Shown here one piece after another: positions 36,179 to 45,531 of a DNA stretch of 64,000 nt. The position numbers and the translations under genes were made by a program. The stretch lies in assembly GCF_900299525.1 (NCBI RefSeq), contig NZ_OMKA01000023.1, forward strand, positions 186,001-250,000, written 5' to 3'. This stretch comes from Aquimarina sp. Aq78 (GTDB lineage Bacteria > Bacteroidota > Bacteroidia > Flavobacteriales > Flavobacteriaceae). The notes beneath the pieces were generated by a model, which was not told the origin of the DNA, made no database searches, and saw only the letters and a list, made by a program, of their open reading frames with translations. Numbering within the stretch: position 1 is the stretch's first letter; each line of letters begins with the position of its first letter.

Positions 36179-36850
36179 ATGCTTCAGTTTTTTTCTAAAT
36201 ATAAATTTTTTGCAATTGTACTTTTTGTATTATCTGCTATTATTATTTCTATAATATATTCAATTCTTAAACCCAATAGAGTTTTGCCAGTGTATGAACC
36301 CGATATGGTAAATACAGAATTGGTAGATAGTACGGTACAGTATATTCGTAAATATCATAAAATTCCGGATTTTAAATTAACCAATCAAAATGGAGAAGAA
36401 GTAACCCAGCAAAATTATAAGGATAAGATTTATGTCGCAGATTTTTTCTTTACTACTTGCCAAACAATTTGTCCTATCATGACTGGACATATGAAAGAGG
36501 TACAAGAGCGATTAAAAGATGATCGTGATGTGCTTTTGCTATCACATTCTGTGACTCCAAAAATAGACAGTGTTGCCAGGTTAAAAAAATATGCTATCGA
36601 AAAAGGGGTAGATGATACTAAATGGAATTTGGTCACTGGAGATAAAAAGCAGATCTATGATTTGGCACGTAAATCCTATTTGGCAGCCAAATCTGATGGA
36701 GATGGCGGCCCATATGATATGGTACATACAGAGAACTTTATTCTAGTTGATAAAAAGAAACGTATTCGAGGATTTTACGATGGCACAAATCCAGAAGATA
36801 TTGATCGATTGATAGAAGATATTGCTGTTTTAAAAAATGAAGGTAAATAG
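36179..36850 (+). CDS. SCO1/SenC family protein
   Basis: A 223-residue membrane-anchored thioredoxin-fold protein (N-terminal helix FFAIVLFVLSAIIISIIYSI). The copper-binding CxxxC is in FFFTTCQTICPIM and the partner histidine in YDMVHTENFILVDK. SCO proteins carry copper or keep cysteines reduced for assembly of the CuA site of cytochrome oxidase subunit II. No oxidase genes are adjacent. The feo operon follows 111 bp downstream with its own promoter. Confidence 0.93.
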   Translation: MLQFFSKYKFFAIVLFVLSAIIISIIYSILKPNRVLPVYEPDMVNTELVDSTVQYIRKYHKIPDFKLTNQNGEEVTQQNYKDKIYVADFFFTTCQTICPIMTGHMKEVQERLKDDRDVLLLSHSVTPKIDSVARLKKYAIEKGVDDTKWNLVTGDKKQIYDLARKSYLAAKSDGDGGPYDMVHTENFILVDKKKRIRGFYDGTNPEDIDRLIEDIAVLKNEGK

Positions 36851-36925
36851 CTGAGGATTTCTCGGAGATATGGTTTCTATTACCTTATTTTAAAACTTTG
36901 GCTTTTTCAATACGATTTTTTATAC

Positions 36926-36933
36926 TATTTTTG
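36926..36933 (+). promoter_or_regulatory. Putative -7 element of the feo operon
   Basis: TATTTTTG (TAnnTTTG), 28 bp before the feoA start, with TTTG 25 bp upstream at 36897 as a distant -33 candidate. Confidence 0.5.
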
Positions 36934-36934
36934 C

Positions 36935-36954
36935 TTAGTTTAAAATTAATCTAA
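36935..36954. promoter_or_regulatory. Palindrome upstream of feoA, possible iron-repressor site
   Basis: TTAGTTTAAAATTAATCTAA: 9-bp arms with 7 of 9 pairs around AA. It resembles DtxR/IdeR-type boxes (TTAGGnTAnnnTAnCCTAA-like) and directly follows the -7 element, where a bound repressor would block transcription. Confidence 0.45.
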
Positions 36955-36961
36955 ATAAACT

Positions 36962-37189
36962 TTGAAGACTACAATTGCTACACTTAAGAGAGGTCAGCGT
37001 GCTTTGATTAAGGAGATTACTTCAGATATTATTCCTCTAAAATTACTAGAAATGGGATGTTTGCCGGGAAATGAAGTCGAATTACTTCAGACAGCTCCTT
37101 TTCAATGTCCAATGTATCTTAATATAAATGGTAGCCATCTTGCCATCCGTAAAGAAATTGCAGCCCAAATTGAAGTTCAAATTATCTAA
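36962..37189 (+). CDS. feoA: FeoA ferrous iron transport protein
   Basis: A 75-residue SH3-like protein that helps the FeoB iron channel. LKRGQRALIKEITSDIIPLKLLEMGCLPGNEVELLQTAPF and the ending HLAIRKEIAAQIEV are typical. The start is a TTG (36962), the only start that gives a full-length N-terminus. It lies 15 bp before feoB. Confidence 0.93.
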   Translation: MKTTIATLKRGQRALIKEITSDIIPLKLLEMGCLPGNEVELLQTAPFQCPMYLNINGSHLAIRKEIAAQIEVQII

Positions 37190-37204
37190 ATAGCAATTCT
37201 TTTT

Positions 37205-39301
37205 ATGGCTAAGCAAATTAAAGTTTCACTCATTGGAAACCCAAATACCGGAAAAACATCTGTTTTTAATTTGCTTACGGGCCTTAATCAACAGGTTGGT
37301 AATTATCCTGGTATTACTGTCGAGAAAAAAGAAGGAGTATGTAAGTTATCTCGTGGAGTCAAGGCGCATATAATGGATTTGCCAGGGACCTACAGTCTTA
37401 ATGCTTCTTCGTTAGATGAAAATGTAGTTATCGAATTACTGCTTAATAAAAAAGGTAAAGATTACCCTGATGTAGCAGTCGTAGTAAGTGATGTAGAAAA
37501 TCTTAAGCGAAATTTACTTCTTTTTACACAAATTAAAGATCTGGATATTCCTACTATTTTGGTAATCAATATGGCAGATCGAATGCGTAGAAAAGGAATT
37601 TCCTTAGATATTCCATTATTAGAAAAAGAGCTAAAAACTAAGATAGCTTTGATTAGTGCTCGTAAAGGAGAAGGAATTGATGAACTTAAAAAATTAATAG
37701 AATCGTATACATCATTATCAAAAACGCCATGTTTTGATGCATTATCTTTTGCACCGGATTATTTTGGCAGATTACAAAAAGCATTTCCTGATCAATCTTT
37801 ATATAAACTTTGGCTGGTAATAACTCAAGATGTTAATTTTAGGAAATTTGATAAGCAAGACATGTCTATTTCCTCTGATTTTAAAATTAAATCGGAGAGT
37901 GAACTAAAAAGGTTACAACAAAAAGAGACTATTAAGCGATATCAATTTATTAATAATGTGCTTAAGAAAGGCCTTACCGTAGATGAAAAAGCAGCTACAG
38001 GAATGCGAGCAAAGCTGGATAGAGTACTTACTCATAAATTTTGGGGGTATTTTATTTTTTTAGCAATACTCTTATTGATATTTCAGGCTATTTATGATTG
38101 GTCATCTTACCCAATGGATTTAATTGATGAAGCTTTTGCCTGGTTGAGTGAAGTGACAAAAACATCACTACCATCCGGACCTTTTGTCGACTTGATTACA
38201 GAAGGTATTATTCCTGGGTTAGGAGGGATTGTTATTTTTATTCCTCAAATCGCATTTTTATTTCTCTTCATTTCCATATTAGAAGAAAGCGGTTATATGA
38301 GTCGTGTGGTCTTTCTTATGGATAGAGTGATGCGCAGGTTTGGATTAAGTGGTAAAAGTGTTGTTCCTTTAGTTTCGGGTACAGCTTGTGCTATTCCTGC
38401 AGTAATGGCTACAAGAAATATCGAAAACTGGAAAGAAAGATTAATTACGATTTTAGTTGTTCCTTTTACAACATGTGCAGCAAGGTTACCTGTATATCTT
38501 ATTATTATTTCATTGGTTATTCCTGATGAAAAAATAGGTTGGATATTTGGTTATCAAAGTCTTACATTGATGTTTTTGTATTTTCTAGGCTTTGGTACAG
38601 CAGTCGGATCAGCATGGTTACTTAATAGGATACTAAAAATCAAAAGCAAATCTTATTTTGTAATCGAAATGCCGGGATATAAAGTTCCGCTATTCAAAAA
38701 TGTAGCAATAAATGTAATCGAAAAAACAAAGGCCTTTGTTTTTGGGGCGGGAAAAATCATTTTGGCAATCTCTATCATCTTATGGGTTTTAGCAAGTTTT
38801 GGGCCTAATGAAAATTTTAATAATGCCGAAGAAACTATAACAGAACTCTACCCTAGTCTTTCACAAGAAGAATTAGATAATAAAATAGCATCTCATAAAC
38901 TTGAATATTCTTTTATTGGATATGCGGGTAAAGCAATAGAACCTGTGGTAGCACCTTTGGGCTATGATTGGAAAATAGGAATTGGAATTATTAGTTCTTT
39001 TGCTGCCAGAGAAGTTTTTGTAGGGACATTAGCTACGATATATAGTGTGGGTAGTGATGAAGAAGAAACGATAAAAAATAGAATGGCCGCAGAGGTTAAT
39101 CAGGTAACAGGAGGCCCTTTGTTTAATTTAGCTAGTGGGATCTCATTATTATTGTTTTATGCCTTTGCTATGCAATGTATGAGTACCTTAGCTATAGTAA
39201 AACGAGAAACAAATAGTTGGAAATGGCCAATGGCTCAACTTATTTTTATGAGTATTTTTGCATATGGTGTAGCCTTAATTGTATATCAAATTTTAAAATA
39301 A
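37205..39301 (+). CDS. feoB: FeoB ferrous iron transporter
   Basis: A 698-residue inner-membrane Fe2+ importer. N-terminal G domain: G1 GNPNTGKTS (about 11-19), G2 TVEKKEG region, G3 DLPGTYSL, G4 NMADRM. After a helical domain come two Gate domains and a core; SGTACAIPAVMATRN and TTCAARLPVYL (the conserved channel Cys) are present. Length is normal for the family. Confidence 0.97.
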   Translation: MAKQIKVSLIGNPNTGKTSVFNLLTGLNQQVGNYPGITVEKKEGVCKLSRGVKAHIMDLPGTYSLNASSLDENVVIELLLNKKGKDYPDVAVVVSDVENLKRNLLLFTQIKDLDIPTILVINMADRMRRKGISLDIPLLEKELKTKIALISARKGEGIDELKKLIESYTSLSKTPCFDALSFAPDYFGRLQKAFPDQSLYKLWLVITQDVNFRKFDKQDMSISSDFKIKSESELKRLQQKETIKRYQFINNVLKKGLTVDEKAATGMRAKLDRVLTHKFWGYFIFLAILLLIFQAIYDWSSYPMDLIDEAFAWLSEVTKTSLPSGPFVDLITEGIIPGLGGIVIFIPQIAFLFLFISILEESGYMSRVVFLMDRVMRRFGLSGKSVVPLVSGTACAIPAVMATRNIENWKERLITILVVPFTTCAARLPVYLIIISLVIPDEKIGWIFGYQSLTLMFLYFLGFGTAVGSAWLLNRILKIKSKSYFVIEMPGYKVPLFKNVAINVIEKTKAFVFGAGKIILAISIILWVLASFGPNENFNNAEETITELYPSLSQEELDNKIASHKLEYSFIGYAGKAIEPVVAPLGYDWKIGIGIISSFAAREVFVGTLATIYSVGSDEEETIKNRMAAEVNQVTGGPLFNLASGISLLLFYAFAMQCMSTLAIVKRETNSWKWPMAQLIFMSIFAYGVALIVYQILK

Positions 39302-39341
39302 AAACGTTAAGTTTTAGTATCTTTATACGACTATACAGACT

Positions 39342-39494
39342 ATGAGTATTCTTATTCAAAATATAATAGTGCTTTTGATTTTTGTGGGAGCCATCGGATT
39401 TTTGATTAAAAAATTCTTTTGGAAACCTTCGTTATCTTCTGCAAAGAAAAAATCTTCAAAATCTTGTGATAGTACAGGTTGTGGATGTCATTAG
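39342..39494 (+). CDS. FeoB-associated Cys-rich membrane protein
   Basis: A 50-residue protein: one membrane helix (ILIQNIIVLLIFVGAIGFLI), a lysine-rich linker and a Cys-rich tail SCDSTGCGCH. This is the layout of the small Cys-rich proteins encoded after feoB in many bacteria (PF12669-like). It may bind iron or assist FeoB; its role is not proven. It is 40 bp after feoB and its stop overlaps the convergent EamA gene by 4 bp. Confidence 0.85.
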   Translation: MSILIQNIIVLLIFVGAIGFLIKKFFWKPSLSSAKKKSSKSCDSTGCGCH

Positions 39495-40417
39495 GAATTT
39501 GATTTCTTAAACCACCTTAACGGGCCGCTACTAATAAGATATACTCCGCAGAAAATCAAAATACAGCATAATAATTTTGTTATCGTGATATCACCTTTAT
39601 ATTGGCTGTTTACAACAAAATATGCAATAACACCCACAAGAATCATAGCCACGGCGGGTTGCACATAAATATAACTACTCGAAACGGTAGGTTTTACAAA
39701 TTGTAAAGCAAACATATTAAGTAAGTATGCCAAAAAGGTTGGCCCTACCACTACATAAAATAAAGAAATCCAATTTGAAGTAACAAAAGCGCTAAAATCT
39801 GTATGAATCAATTTTTCTATACAAAATGGAAACATAAATATAAACCCAAATAAAAATGTCCAAACAATAACAGTAACGGGTTTATATTTAGACATTAGTG
39901 GTTTTACAATCACTAAATAGAAAGCAAACGCTAAAGCATTAATGCAAACAAAAATATTTCCTAGCAAAGAACCTGTTCCTACTCCAGAATTTCCTATATA
40001 GATTAATAATACAGCACCAATACCTCCTATAGATATTCCAAGAATACGCTGCAATGTTAGGGGTTCTTTAAGCAAGAAATAACTAATGATTACTGTAAAA
40101 ATAGGCATTGCGGTAATAATAATTGCAGCATCAACAGGAGAAGTGAGACTTAACCCATTCATTGAAAAGAACTGATTGGTAGCTACTCCCAAAAAACCAC
40201 ATAATGCTAAGCGAGGGATGTCTTTTCTATTTACTTGTTCTTTAACAAAGAATTTAAGGATTAAAAACAATAAACCCGCACCACTGATTCGAAGAAACAC
40301 CAATGCAGAAGCTTCAATTTTTCCAGGCATCAATCCTTTTGCAACAAGATAATTTGCTCCATATACAATATTAACACTCAATAGAGCTAAATGAGCTTTT
40401 ATCTTGTTAGAAATCAT
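39491..40417 (-). CDS. EamA (DMT superfamily) transporter
   Basis: A 308-residue inner-membrane protein with about ten hydrophobic helices in two EamA repeats (AHLALLSVNIVYGANYLVAKG in the first; GNIFVCINALAFAFYLVIVKP in the second). Family members export amino acids, nucleotides or other metabolites; this one's substrate cannot be told from sequence. Single gene. Confidence 0.9.
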   Translation of the reverse strand: MISNKIKAHLALLSVNIVYGANYLVAKGLMPGKIEASALVFLRISGAGLLFLILKFFVKEQVNRKDIPRLALCGFLGVATNQFFSMNGLSLTSPVDAAIIITAMPIFTVIISYFLLKEPLTLQRILGISIGGIGAVLLIYIGNSGVGTGSLLGNIFVCINALAFAFYLVIVKPLMSKYKPVTVIVWTFLFGFIFMFPFCIEKLIHTDFSAFVTSNWISLFYVVVGPTFLAYLLNMFALQFVKPTVSSSYIYVQPAVAMILVGVIAYFVVNSQYKGDITITKLLCCILIFCGVYLISSGPLRWFKKSNS

Positions 40418-40467
40418 TTGGCAAAGAAAAGGAAAGTTAATGAAACTCTATTTTAAAAAAGAGTCTT

Positions 40468-40884
40468 TTATTTGATCAGTAACTGTAGGTAATATTCTGA
40501 AGGAATAATAGGAGTTTTTGCAGAGGGGTAAGGACTTATATTATAACTATAAACTGTTTTTTGACCTATTTTTAATACTTCTTTTATATGATTTGGATCA
40601 ATACCATTTACCCCAAAAAGAAGTTCCTTCTCTTCTATTAGAGCCTCATCTTTATAAATGCCAATAACAATTTTTACTTGTCCTGCCCAAATACATGTAA
40701 CATCAGATGGACATCGAGAATCCTCTATAACTCGAAGAAATTCTATACTTGCGGTATTAAAATTTACCGTATTTCCAACCTTAAGTTTAGTAATAATTTT
40801 TGGAGGATTCACTTTTGTCGAGTCTTGAGCAAGCAGAGAAACAAAAGGTATGATAAAAAGAATTAGGAATATAATCTTTTTCAT
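40468..40884 (-). CDS. Secreted protein of unknown function
   Basis: A 138-residue exported protein (signal peptide ending LLAQ). The mature part is a small beta-sandwich-like domain around SRCPSDVTCIWAGQVKIVIG, a two-Cys motif I recall from many short Bacteroidota and proteobacterial hypothetical proteins; the two Cys likely form a disulfide. Function not known. It is upstream of and cotranscribed, at most, with the EamA gene (50 bp gap). Confidence 0.75.
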   Translation of the reverse strand: MKKIIFLILFIIPFVSLLAQDSTKVNPPKIITKLKVGNTVNFNTASIEFLRVIEDSRCPSDVTCIWAGQVKIVIGIYKDEALIEEKELLFGVNGIDPNHIKEVLKIGQKTVYSYNISPYPSAKTPIIPSEYYLQLLIK

Positions 40885-40965
40885 GATTAAGAATGATTGA
40901 TGTTAGGGATACATAAAAAAAATCGAAATATTTTATGACATAGGCATATTGCTGAATTTTCATTT

Positions 40966-40973
40966 TATATTTG
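40966..40973 (+). promoter_or_regulatory. Putative -7 element of the lycopene cyclase gene
   Basis: TATATTTG (TAnnTTTG), 12 bp before the ATG at 40986, implying a very short 5' leader. The in-frame TTG at 40971 lies inside it and is not the start. Confidence 0.55.
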
Positions 40974-40985
40974 ACTATCAAATAT

Positions 40986-42134
40986 ATGCAAAAGTACGAT
41001 TACATAATTTCTGGTTTAGGAGCTTCGGGTTTGATGCTGGCTTACCATATGGTTTTGGACTCTTTTTTTGATGAAAAACAAATCTTACTAATTGATAAAG
41101 GAATAAAAAATCAGAATGATCGTACCTGGTGTTTTTGGGAAAAAGGTATAGGCGCTTGGGATGAAATCGTAAGTAAAAAATGGGATACTATTTATTTTGG
41201 AAGTCCTAATTTTTCAAAACAAATAAAGATCTCACCTTATCAGTATAAACTTGTGAGAAGTAAAGATTTTTATGATTTTATTTTAAGAATTTTAAACAAA
41301 AAACCTAATGTCACGATCATACAAGAGGAAATCATTTCTTTAACCGATGAAGGAAGTATTGTTAAAGTTGAAACCGATACCCGAATACATCTTGCAGATA
41401 AAGTTTTTAATAGCACAGTACTATCCGAAGATTACAAAAATCAAAATCAGTACCCTGTTTTAAATCAGCATTTTGTGGGATGGTTTGTGAAAACGAAAGC
41501 CCCTCTATTTGACGTCAAAACAGCTACTTTTATGGATTTTACAGTGGCTCAGAAAAACAATACACGATTTATGTATGTGCTGCCTATTTCTGAAACCGAA
41601 GCATTGTTTGAATACACATTATTTTCTAAAGATCTTTTGGAAGAGCAAGAATATGAAGATGAAATAGCAAGATACTTAAGAGAAAAAGGAATCGATGAGT
41701 ATGAGATTATCGAAAAAGAAAAAGGATGTATCCCAATGACCTGTTATGAATTTAGAAAATATAATTCTAAAAACATATTATATATCGGTACAGCTGGAGG
41801 GTGGACAAAACCCAGTACAGGATATACATTTAGTATGTCTTTTAAAAAAATAAACACCCTTACCTCTTACCTTAAAAATAATACAGATCTTTCAAAATTT
41901 AGCAAAAGAACGAAGTTCTGGTACTACGATTTACTATTTCTGGATGTTTTGTATACAGAAAATAGAATAGGCTCGAATTTGTTTTCCAGGTTATTTCAAA
42001 AAAACAAGAGTTCAAAGATTCTGAAATTTTTAGACGAAGAAACTACACTATTAGAAGATGTTAAAATCACTACAAGTCTGCCAGCAAGAAGTTTTTTAAA
42101 AGCGCTGTATAGACGAATTTTTAATTTGAACTAA
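40986..42134 (+). CDS. Lycopene cyclase family protein
   Basis: A 382-residue flavoprotein of the CrtY/CrtL lycopene beta-cyclase family, which makes beta-carotene ends from lycopene. FAD-binding Rossmann start: YDYIISGLGASGLMLAYHM; then NDRTWCFWEKG, a CrtY hallmark; MDFTVAQ and the FLYVLP-like FMYVLPISETEALFEYTLF segment; GTAGGWTKPSTGYTF near the end. Other carotenoid genes (crtB, crtI) are not adjacent, so it is a solitary locus. Confidence 0.92.
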   Translation: MQKYDYIISGLGASGLMLAYHMVLDSFFDEKQILLIDKGIKNQNDRTWCFWEKGIGAWDEIVSKKWDTIYFGSPNFSKQIKISPYQYKLVRSKDFYDFILRILNKKPNVTIIQEEIISLTDEGSIVKVETDTRIHLADKVFNSTVLSEDYKNQNQYPVLNQHFVGWFVKTKAPLFDVKTATFMDFTVAQKNNTRFMYVLPISETEALFEYTLFSKDLLEEQEYEDEIARYLREKGIDEYEIIEKEKGCIPMTCYEFRKYNSKNILYIGTAGGWTKPSTGYTFSMSFKKINTLTSYLKNNTDLSKFSKRTKFWYYDLLFLDVLYTENRIGSNLFSRLFQKNKSSKILKFLDEETTLLEDVKITTSLPARSFLKALYRRIFNLN

Positions 42135-42161
42135 TATTCTTAATTGGTTATAAATAGTTAG

Positions 42162-42896
42162 CTACACAATCCCTCGTTCTTTTTTGATCTGATCATATGC
42201 CTTTTGTACCTCTCTAAATTTGGCTTCGGCACCTTTAATATGAATTTCATCCATATGCTGAACTTTATCAGGATGATATTTTTTTGCCATGGTCCTAAAT
42301 GCTTTTTTTACTTCGGCATCTGTAGCTGCTTTGTCAATTTCCAGAATTTTATATGCATGATCTCCAGTTTTGAAAAACATTGCTTTAATACTTTCAAAAT
42401 CTTTAAAATTTATTCGTAAAAACCCTGCTATTTTCTCAATTTCTTCAGCTTCAGAAATACTTACTGTTCCGTCAGCATTTGCAATTCCGAATAAGAAGTG
42501 TAGAATTTGTAATCTGGATGGATATCGGGTATGTTGATTGATATACATACAAACACGTTGTGCAGAAACATGTCTGTTTTTGATAATTTCATTAAATGTT
42601 TTAAAAGTAGCATTGGCCCTTTCTTTGCCATAAGCACTTACAAAATAACGCCTTACGTAATCAAGCTCTGTTTGATTTACTCTTCCATCTGCTTTAATAA
42701 CAATAGAAGATAATGACAGTAAATTGAGTTCAAAATCCGCTGGAGTTACTTTTGGATCTTGAGAAAATACCGTTTTAAATCCACCACTAGTTTTGATTTT
42801 TGTTGCATCGAGAAGACTACCTAATATAAAACCTAGAATTGCACCCGGTAATCTGAAAAATATATAGCCTAATATGGCAGCAAACCATTTAATCAT
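42162..42896 (-). CDS. DjlA-like TerB/J-domain co-chaperone
   Basis: A 244-residue membrane-anchored protein: N-terminal hydrophobic glycine-rich anchor (FAAILGYIFFRLPGAILGFILGSLL), a TerB-like helical domain (about 55-160; DGRVNQTELDYV and DGTVSISEAEEI pairs), and a C-terminal J domain (about 182-240) with the HPD motif in KKYHPDKV that activates DnaK-type Hsp70. The same order is found in E. coli DjlA. Single gene. Confidence 0.92.
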   Translation of the reverse strand: MIKWFAAILGYIFFRLPGAILGFILGSLLDATKIKTSGGFKTVFSQDPKVTPADFELNLLSLSSIVIKADGRVNQTELDYVRRYFVSAYGKERANATFKTFNEIIKNRHVSAQRVCMYINQHTRYPSRLQILHFLFGIANADGTVSISEAEEIEKIAGFLRINFKDFESIKAMFFKTGDHAYKILEIDKAATDAEVKKAFRTMAKKYHPDKVQHMDEIHIKGAEAKFREVQKAYDQIKKERGIV

Positions 42897-43206
42897 TCAA
42901 AACAATTTTTTTTGGGTTGTAAAGATAAACTAATTATTAAAAGATAATTTTTTGTTCTTTATTATATTAGTAAGATGTATTCCTAATTTGTTACGAAATA
43001 GATTATAATATTAGGTTTATTGGTTAATTCTATATGGATTAGAGAGTACTCCTGACTTTTGATGATATGTAAAAATGGAACACATAAAATTTGAGTTTGA
43101 TTGTCAACCATGCATGAATTCTCGGACTACTTGTCAGTTGAGCTTATATGGTACATAATTTGTAACTTTGCATAAAATTGAAATACGAAAAATAAAAAAT
43201 AAAAAT
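42897..43206. other. 310-bp intergenic region between djlA-like and bacilliredoxin genes
   Basis: Contains a good promoter for the bacilliredoxin gene at 43138-43170 and nothing else I can support; a 27-codon ATG ORF at about 43075 is not convincing. Confidence 0.6.
43138..43170 (+). promoter_or_regulatory. Promoter of the bacilliredoxin gene
   Basis: -33 TTG (43138-43140), 22-bp spacer, -7 TAACTTTG (43163-43170), 36 bp before the ATG at 43207. Confidence 0.65.
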
Positions 43207-43617
43207 ATGTATCCAGCAGATTTAGTAAAACCAATGCGCGAAGATCTTACCAATATTGGTTTTGAAGAATTACATACAGAAGAGGCAGTAGACACGGCAA
43301 TAGCAAAAGAAGGAACTACATTGGTAGTTGTAAATTCGGTATGCGGTTGTGCTGCAGCAAATGCTCGTCCGGGAGCAAGAGCCTCACTAGAGAACGATAA
43401 AAAACCTGATAATTTGGTAACCGTTTTTGCAGGAGTAGATAGAGAAGCGACAGATAAGGCACGTAGCTACATGATTCCGTTTCCTCCATCATCACCTTCT
43501 ATGGCATTGTTTAGAAACGGAGAATTAGTTCATATGCTAGAGCGTCATCATATCGAAGGACGTCCGGCAGAAATGATAGCAGAAAACCTTAAAGATGCTT
43601 ATAACGAACACTGCTAA
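43207..43617 (+). CDS. BrxA/BrxB-type bacilliredoxin
   Basis: A 136-residue thioredoxin-like protein. The start ATG at 43207 (MYPADLVKPMREDLT) is the family start and fits the promoter; the frame from 43168 overlaps the -7 element. The active site is CGC in NSVCGCAAANARPGAR, with FPPSSPSMALFRNGELVHMLERHHIEGR following. In Firmicutes these proteins remove bacillithiol from proteins; many Bacteroidota also make bacillithiol, but no bsh genes are present here. Confidence 0.94.
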   Translation: MYPADLVKPMREDLTNIGFEELHTEEAVDTAIAKEGTTLVVVNSVCGCAAANARPGARASLENDKKPDNLVTVFAGVDREATDKARSYMIPFPPSSPSMALFRNGELVHMLERHHIEGRPAEMIAENLKDAYNEHC

Positions 43618-43649
43618 AAAAGTAAAGCGTATACGTTAAAAAGAATTTT

Positions 43650-43677
43650 AAACCGTTTGCCATTGCAGGCGGTTTTT
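43650..43677 (+). terminator. Terminator of the bacilliredoxin gene
   Basis: Arms AAACCGTTTGC (43650-43660) / GCAGGCGGTTT (43665-43675) with G-T pairs, CATT loop, then a short T-run. Confidence 0.75.
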
Positions 43678-43765
43678 ATTTTGATAAATCCAATGATTTA
43701 CGCTCATAATATGAGACCTTTTAATACCTTTACACAAGTTAAATTTTATTAATTATACAGATAAA

Positions 43766-44506
43766 ATGGAGGCAATAAAAAAGATATTAAGTTATCCGCT
43801 TTCTATAGCTTTCTATTTGTTTTTTGGTTTAACCCTGGTGATTTTTCATGCATTACAGTGGCTAGGTATAAAATTAGGAGGAACCAGAGGACATAGAGGA
43901 GTTGTAAATATTATGAATCTATGCTTATTACGATGTTTACACATTTTGGGTGTATCATTTAGTTTTAAAAATCAATATAAGTTACCTCAGGATCAACCTT
44001 TAATAGTGGTGTCTAATCATCAAAGTATGTTTGATATACCATTAATATCTTGGTATTTACGAAAACATAAGCCGAAATTTATTTCTAAGATTGAGCTAGG
44101 TAAAGGAATACCAAGTATATCTTTTAATTTACGGCATGGAGGCAATGTTTTAATTGATAGGAAAAATCCAAAACAATCAATTCCTGCATTATCAAAATTT
44201 GGAAAATTTGTTGCTGAGAATAATTTTTCAGCGGTTATCTTTCCCGAAGGGACACGTAGTAAAAACGGAGAGCCCAAAACATTTGCTCCAACAGGGCTAA
44301 AGATCTTATTTAAAAATGCACCAAAAGCCTTGATAGTACCAGTAACTATAAATAATAGTTGGAAACTGGTTAGATTTGGTAATTTTCCTATGGGAGTAGG
44401 AATACATATGACATTAGAAGTACAAGAACCTATAACAATCGATAAAGAACCCGAAATATTGCTAGATAAAATAGAAGAAAGGGTTACTTTAGCAATCAGA
44501 ACATAA
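43766..44506 (+). CDS. plsC: 1-acyl-sn-glycerol-3-phosphate acyltransferase
   Basis: A 246-residue membrane-bound acyltransferase that makes phosphatidic acid. Catalytic NHQSMFD (H-x4-D), the FPEGTRSKNG substrate motif and VPVTINNSW near the end are all present, with an N-terminal membrane helix (IAFYLFFGLTLVIFHALQWL). First gene of an operon with an acyl-ACP desaturase 11 bp downstream, fitting phospholipid acyl-chain supply. Confidence 0.94.
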   Translation: MEAIKKILSYPLSIAFYLFFGLTLVIFHALQWLGIKLGGTRGHRGVVNIMNLCLLRCLHILGVSFSFKNQYKLPQDQPLIVVSNHQSMFDIPLISWYLRKHKPKFISKIELGKGIPSISFNLRHGGNVLIDRKNPKQSIPALSKFGKFVAENNFSAVIFPEGTRSKNGEPKTFAPTGLKILFKNAPKALIVPVTINNSWKLVRFGNFPMGVGIHMTLEVQEPITIDKEPEILLDKIEERVTLAIRT

Positions 44507-44517
44507 TACCAACCATA

Positions 44518-45519
44518 ATGGCTTTAGATAATATTAGATTAGAGGTAATGCAACTACTAGAAAAGAAGGTAGATGGTTTTATTGATAAATTTTTGATTCC
44601 GGTAGATAAAATATGGCAACCAACTGATTTTTTACCAGATTCACAAAATGAAGATACTTTTTTTGAAGAAGTAAAAGAATTGAGAGAATTAGCTAAAGAA
44701 CTTCCTTATGATTTTTGGGTAGTTTTGGTTGGAGACACTATTACTGAAGAAGCTTTGCCTACTTATGAGTCTTGGTTAATGGATGTAGAAGGAGTCAATC
44801 AGCATGAAAATGGAAAAGATAATGGTTGGGCCAAATGGGTGCGTTATTGGACAGGTGAAGAGAATAGACATGGAGATGTATTGAATAAATATCTCTATTT
44901 GTCGGGTCGAGTGAATATGATTGAAGTAGAAAGAACTACACAACACTTAATTAACGATGGTTTTGATATAGGTACAGATAGAGATCCTTATAAAAACTTT
45001 GTATATACTAGTTTTCAAGAATTAGCAACCTATATTTCTCATAACAGAGTTGCGAAATTAGCTAAAGAATACTCTAATAAGTCATTGTCTAAGATGTGCA
45101 AAATTATTGCAGGAGATGAGATGCGTCATCATAATGCATATAGTGAGTTTGTAAGAAGTATTTTTGAGGTAGATCCAAGCCAGATGATGATTGCATTTAG
45201 TGATATGATGAAGAAAAAGATTGTTATGCCAGCACATTTGCTTAGAGAATCTGGCCAATCAATAGGAACTGCTTTCGAAGATTTTTCATGGTCTGCACAG
45301 CGTATAGGGGTATATACCTCACAAGATTATATTGATATTATGCAACGTCTTATCGAACGATGGGAAATTGATAAAATAATAGATCTTACAGATGAAGCAG
45401 AAAGAGCACGTGACTTTTTAATGAAATTGCCTGCAAGAATGCAACGTATTAGTGAGCGATTGGTTATCCCAGAAGAAATTTTTGAATTTAAGTGGGTACA
45501 ACCAGCAATAGTAAAATAA
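44518..45519 (+). CDS. Acyl-ACP desaturase (soluble di-iron)
   Basis: A 333-residue ferritin-like desaturase of the plant stearoyl-ACP type. The iron-binding repeats are EENRHGDVL and DEMRHHNAY (E-x2-H twice, plus separate Glu residues in EEALPTYE). It introduces a cis double bond into acyl-ACP and needs a ferredoxin and O2. It lies between plsC and an HD-domain hydrolase, with close spacing (11 and 12 bp), so the operon likely serves unsaturated phospholipid synthesis. Confidence 0.92.
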   Translation: MALDNIRLEVMQLLEKKVDGFIDKFLIPVDKIWQPTDFLPDSQNEDTFFEEVKELRELAKELPYDFWVVLVGDTITEEALPTYESWLMDVEGVNQHENGKDNGWAKWVRYWTGEENRHGDVLNKYLYLSGRVNMIEVERTTQHLINDGFDIGTDRDPYKNFVYTSFQELATYISHNRVAKLAKEYSNKSLSKMCKIIAGDEMRHHNAYSEFVRSIFEVDPSQMMIAFSDMMKKKIVMPAHLLRESGQSIGTAFEDFSWSAQRIGVYTSQDYIDIMQRLIERWEIDKIIDLTDEAERARDFLMKLPARMQRISERLVIPEEIFEFKWVQPAIVK

Positions 45520-45531
45520 ATAGTATTGGGT

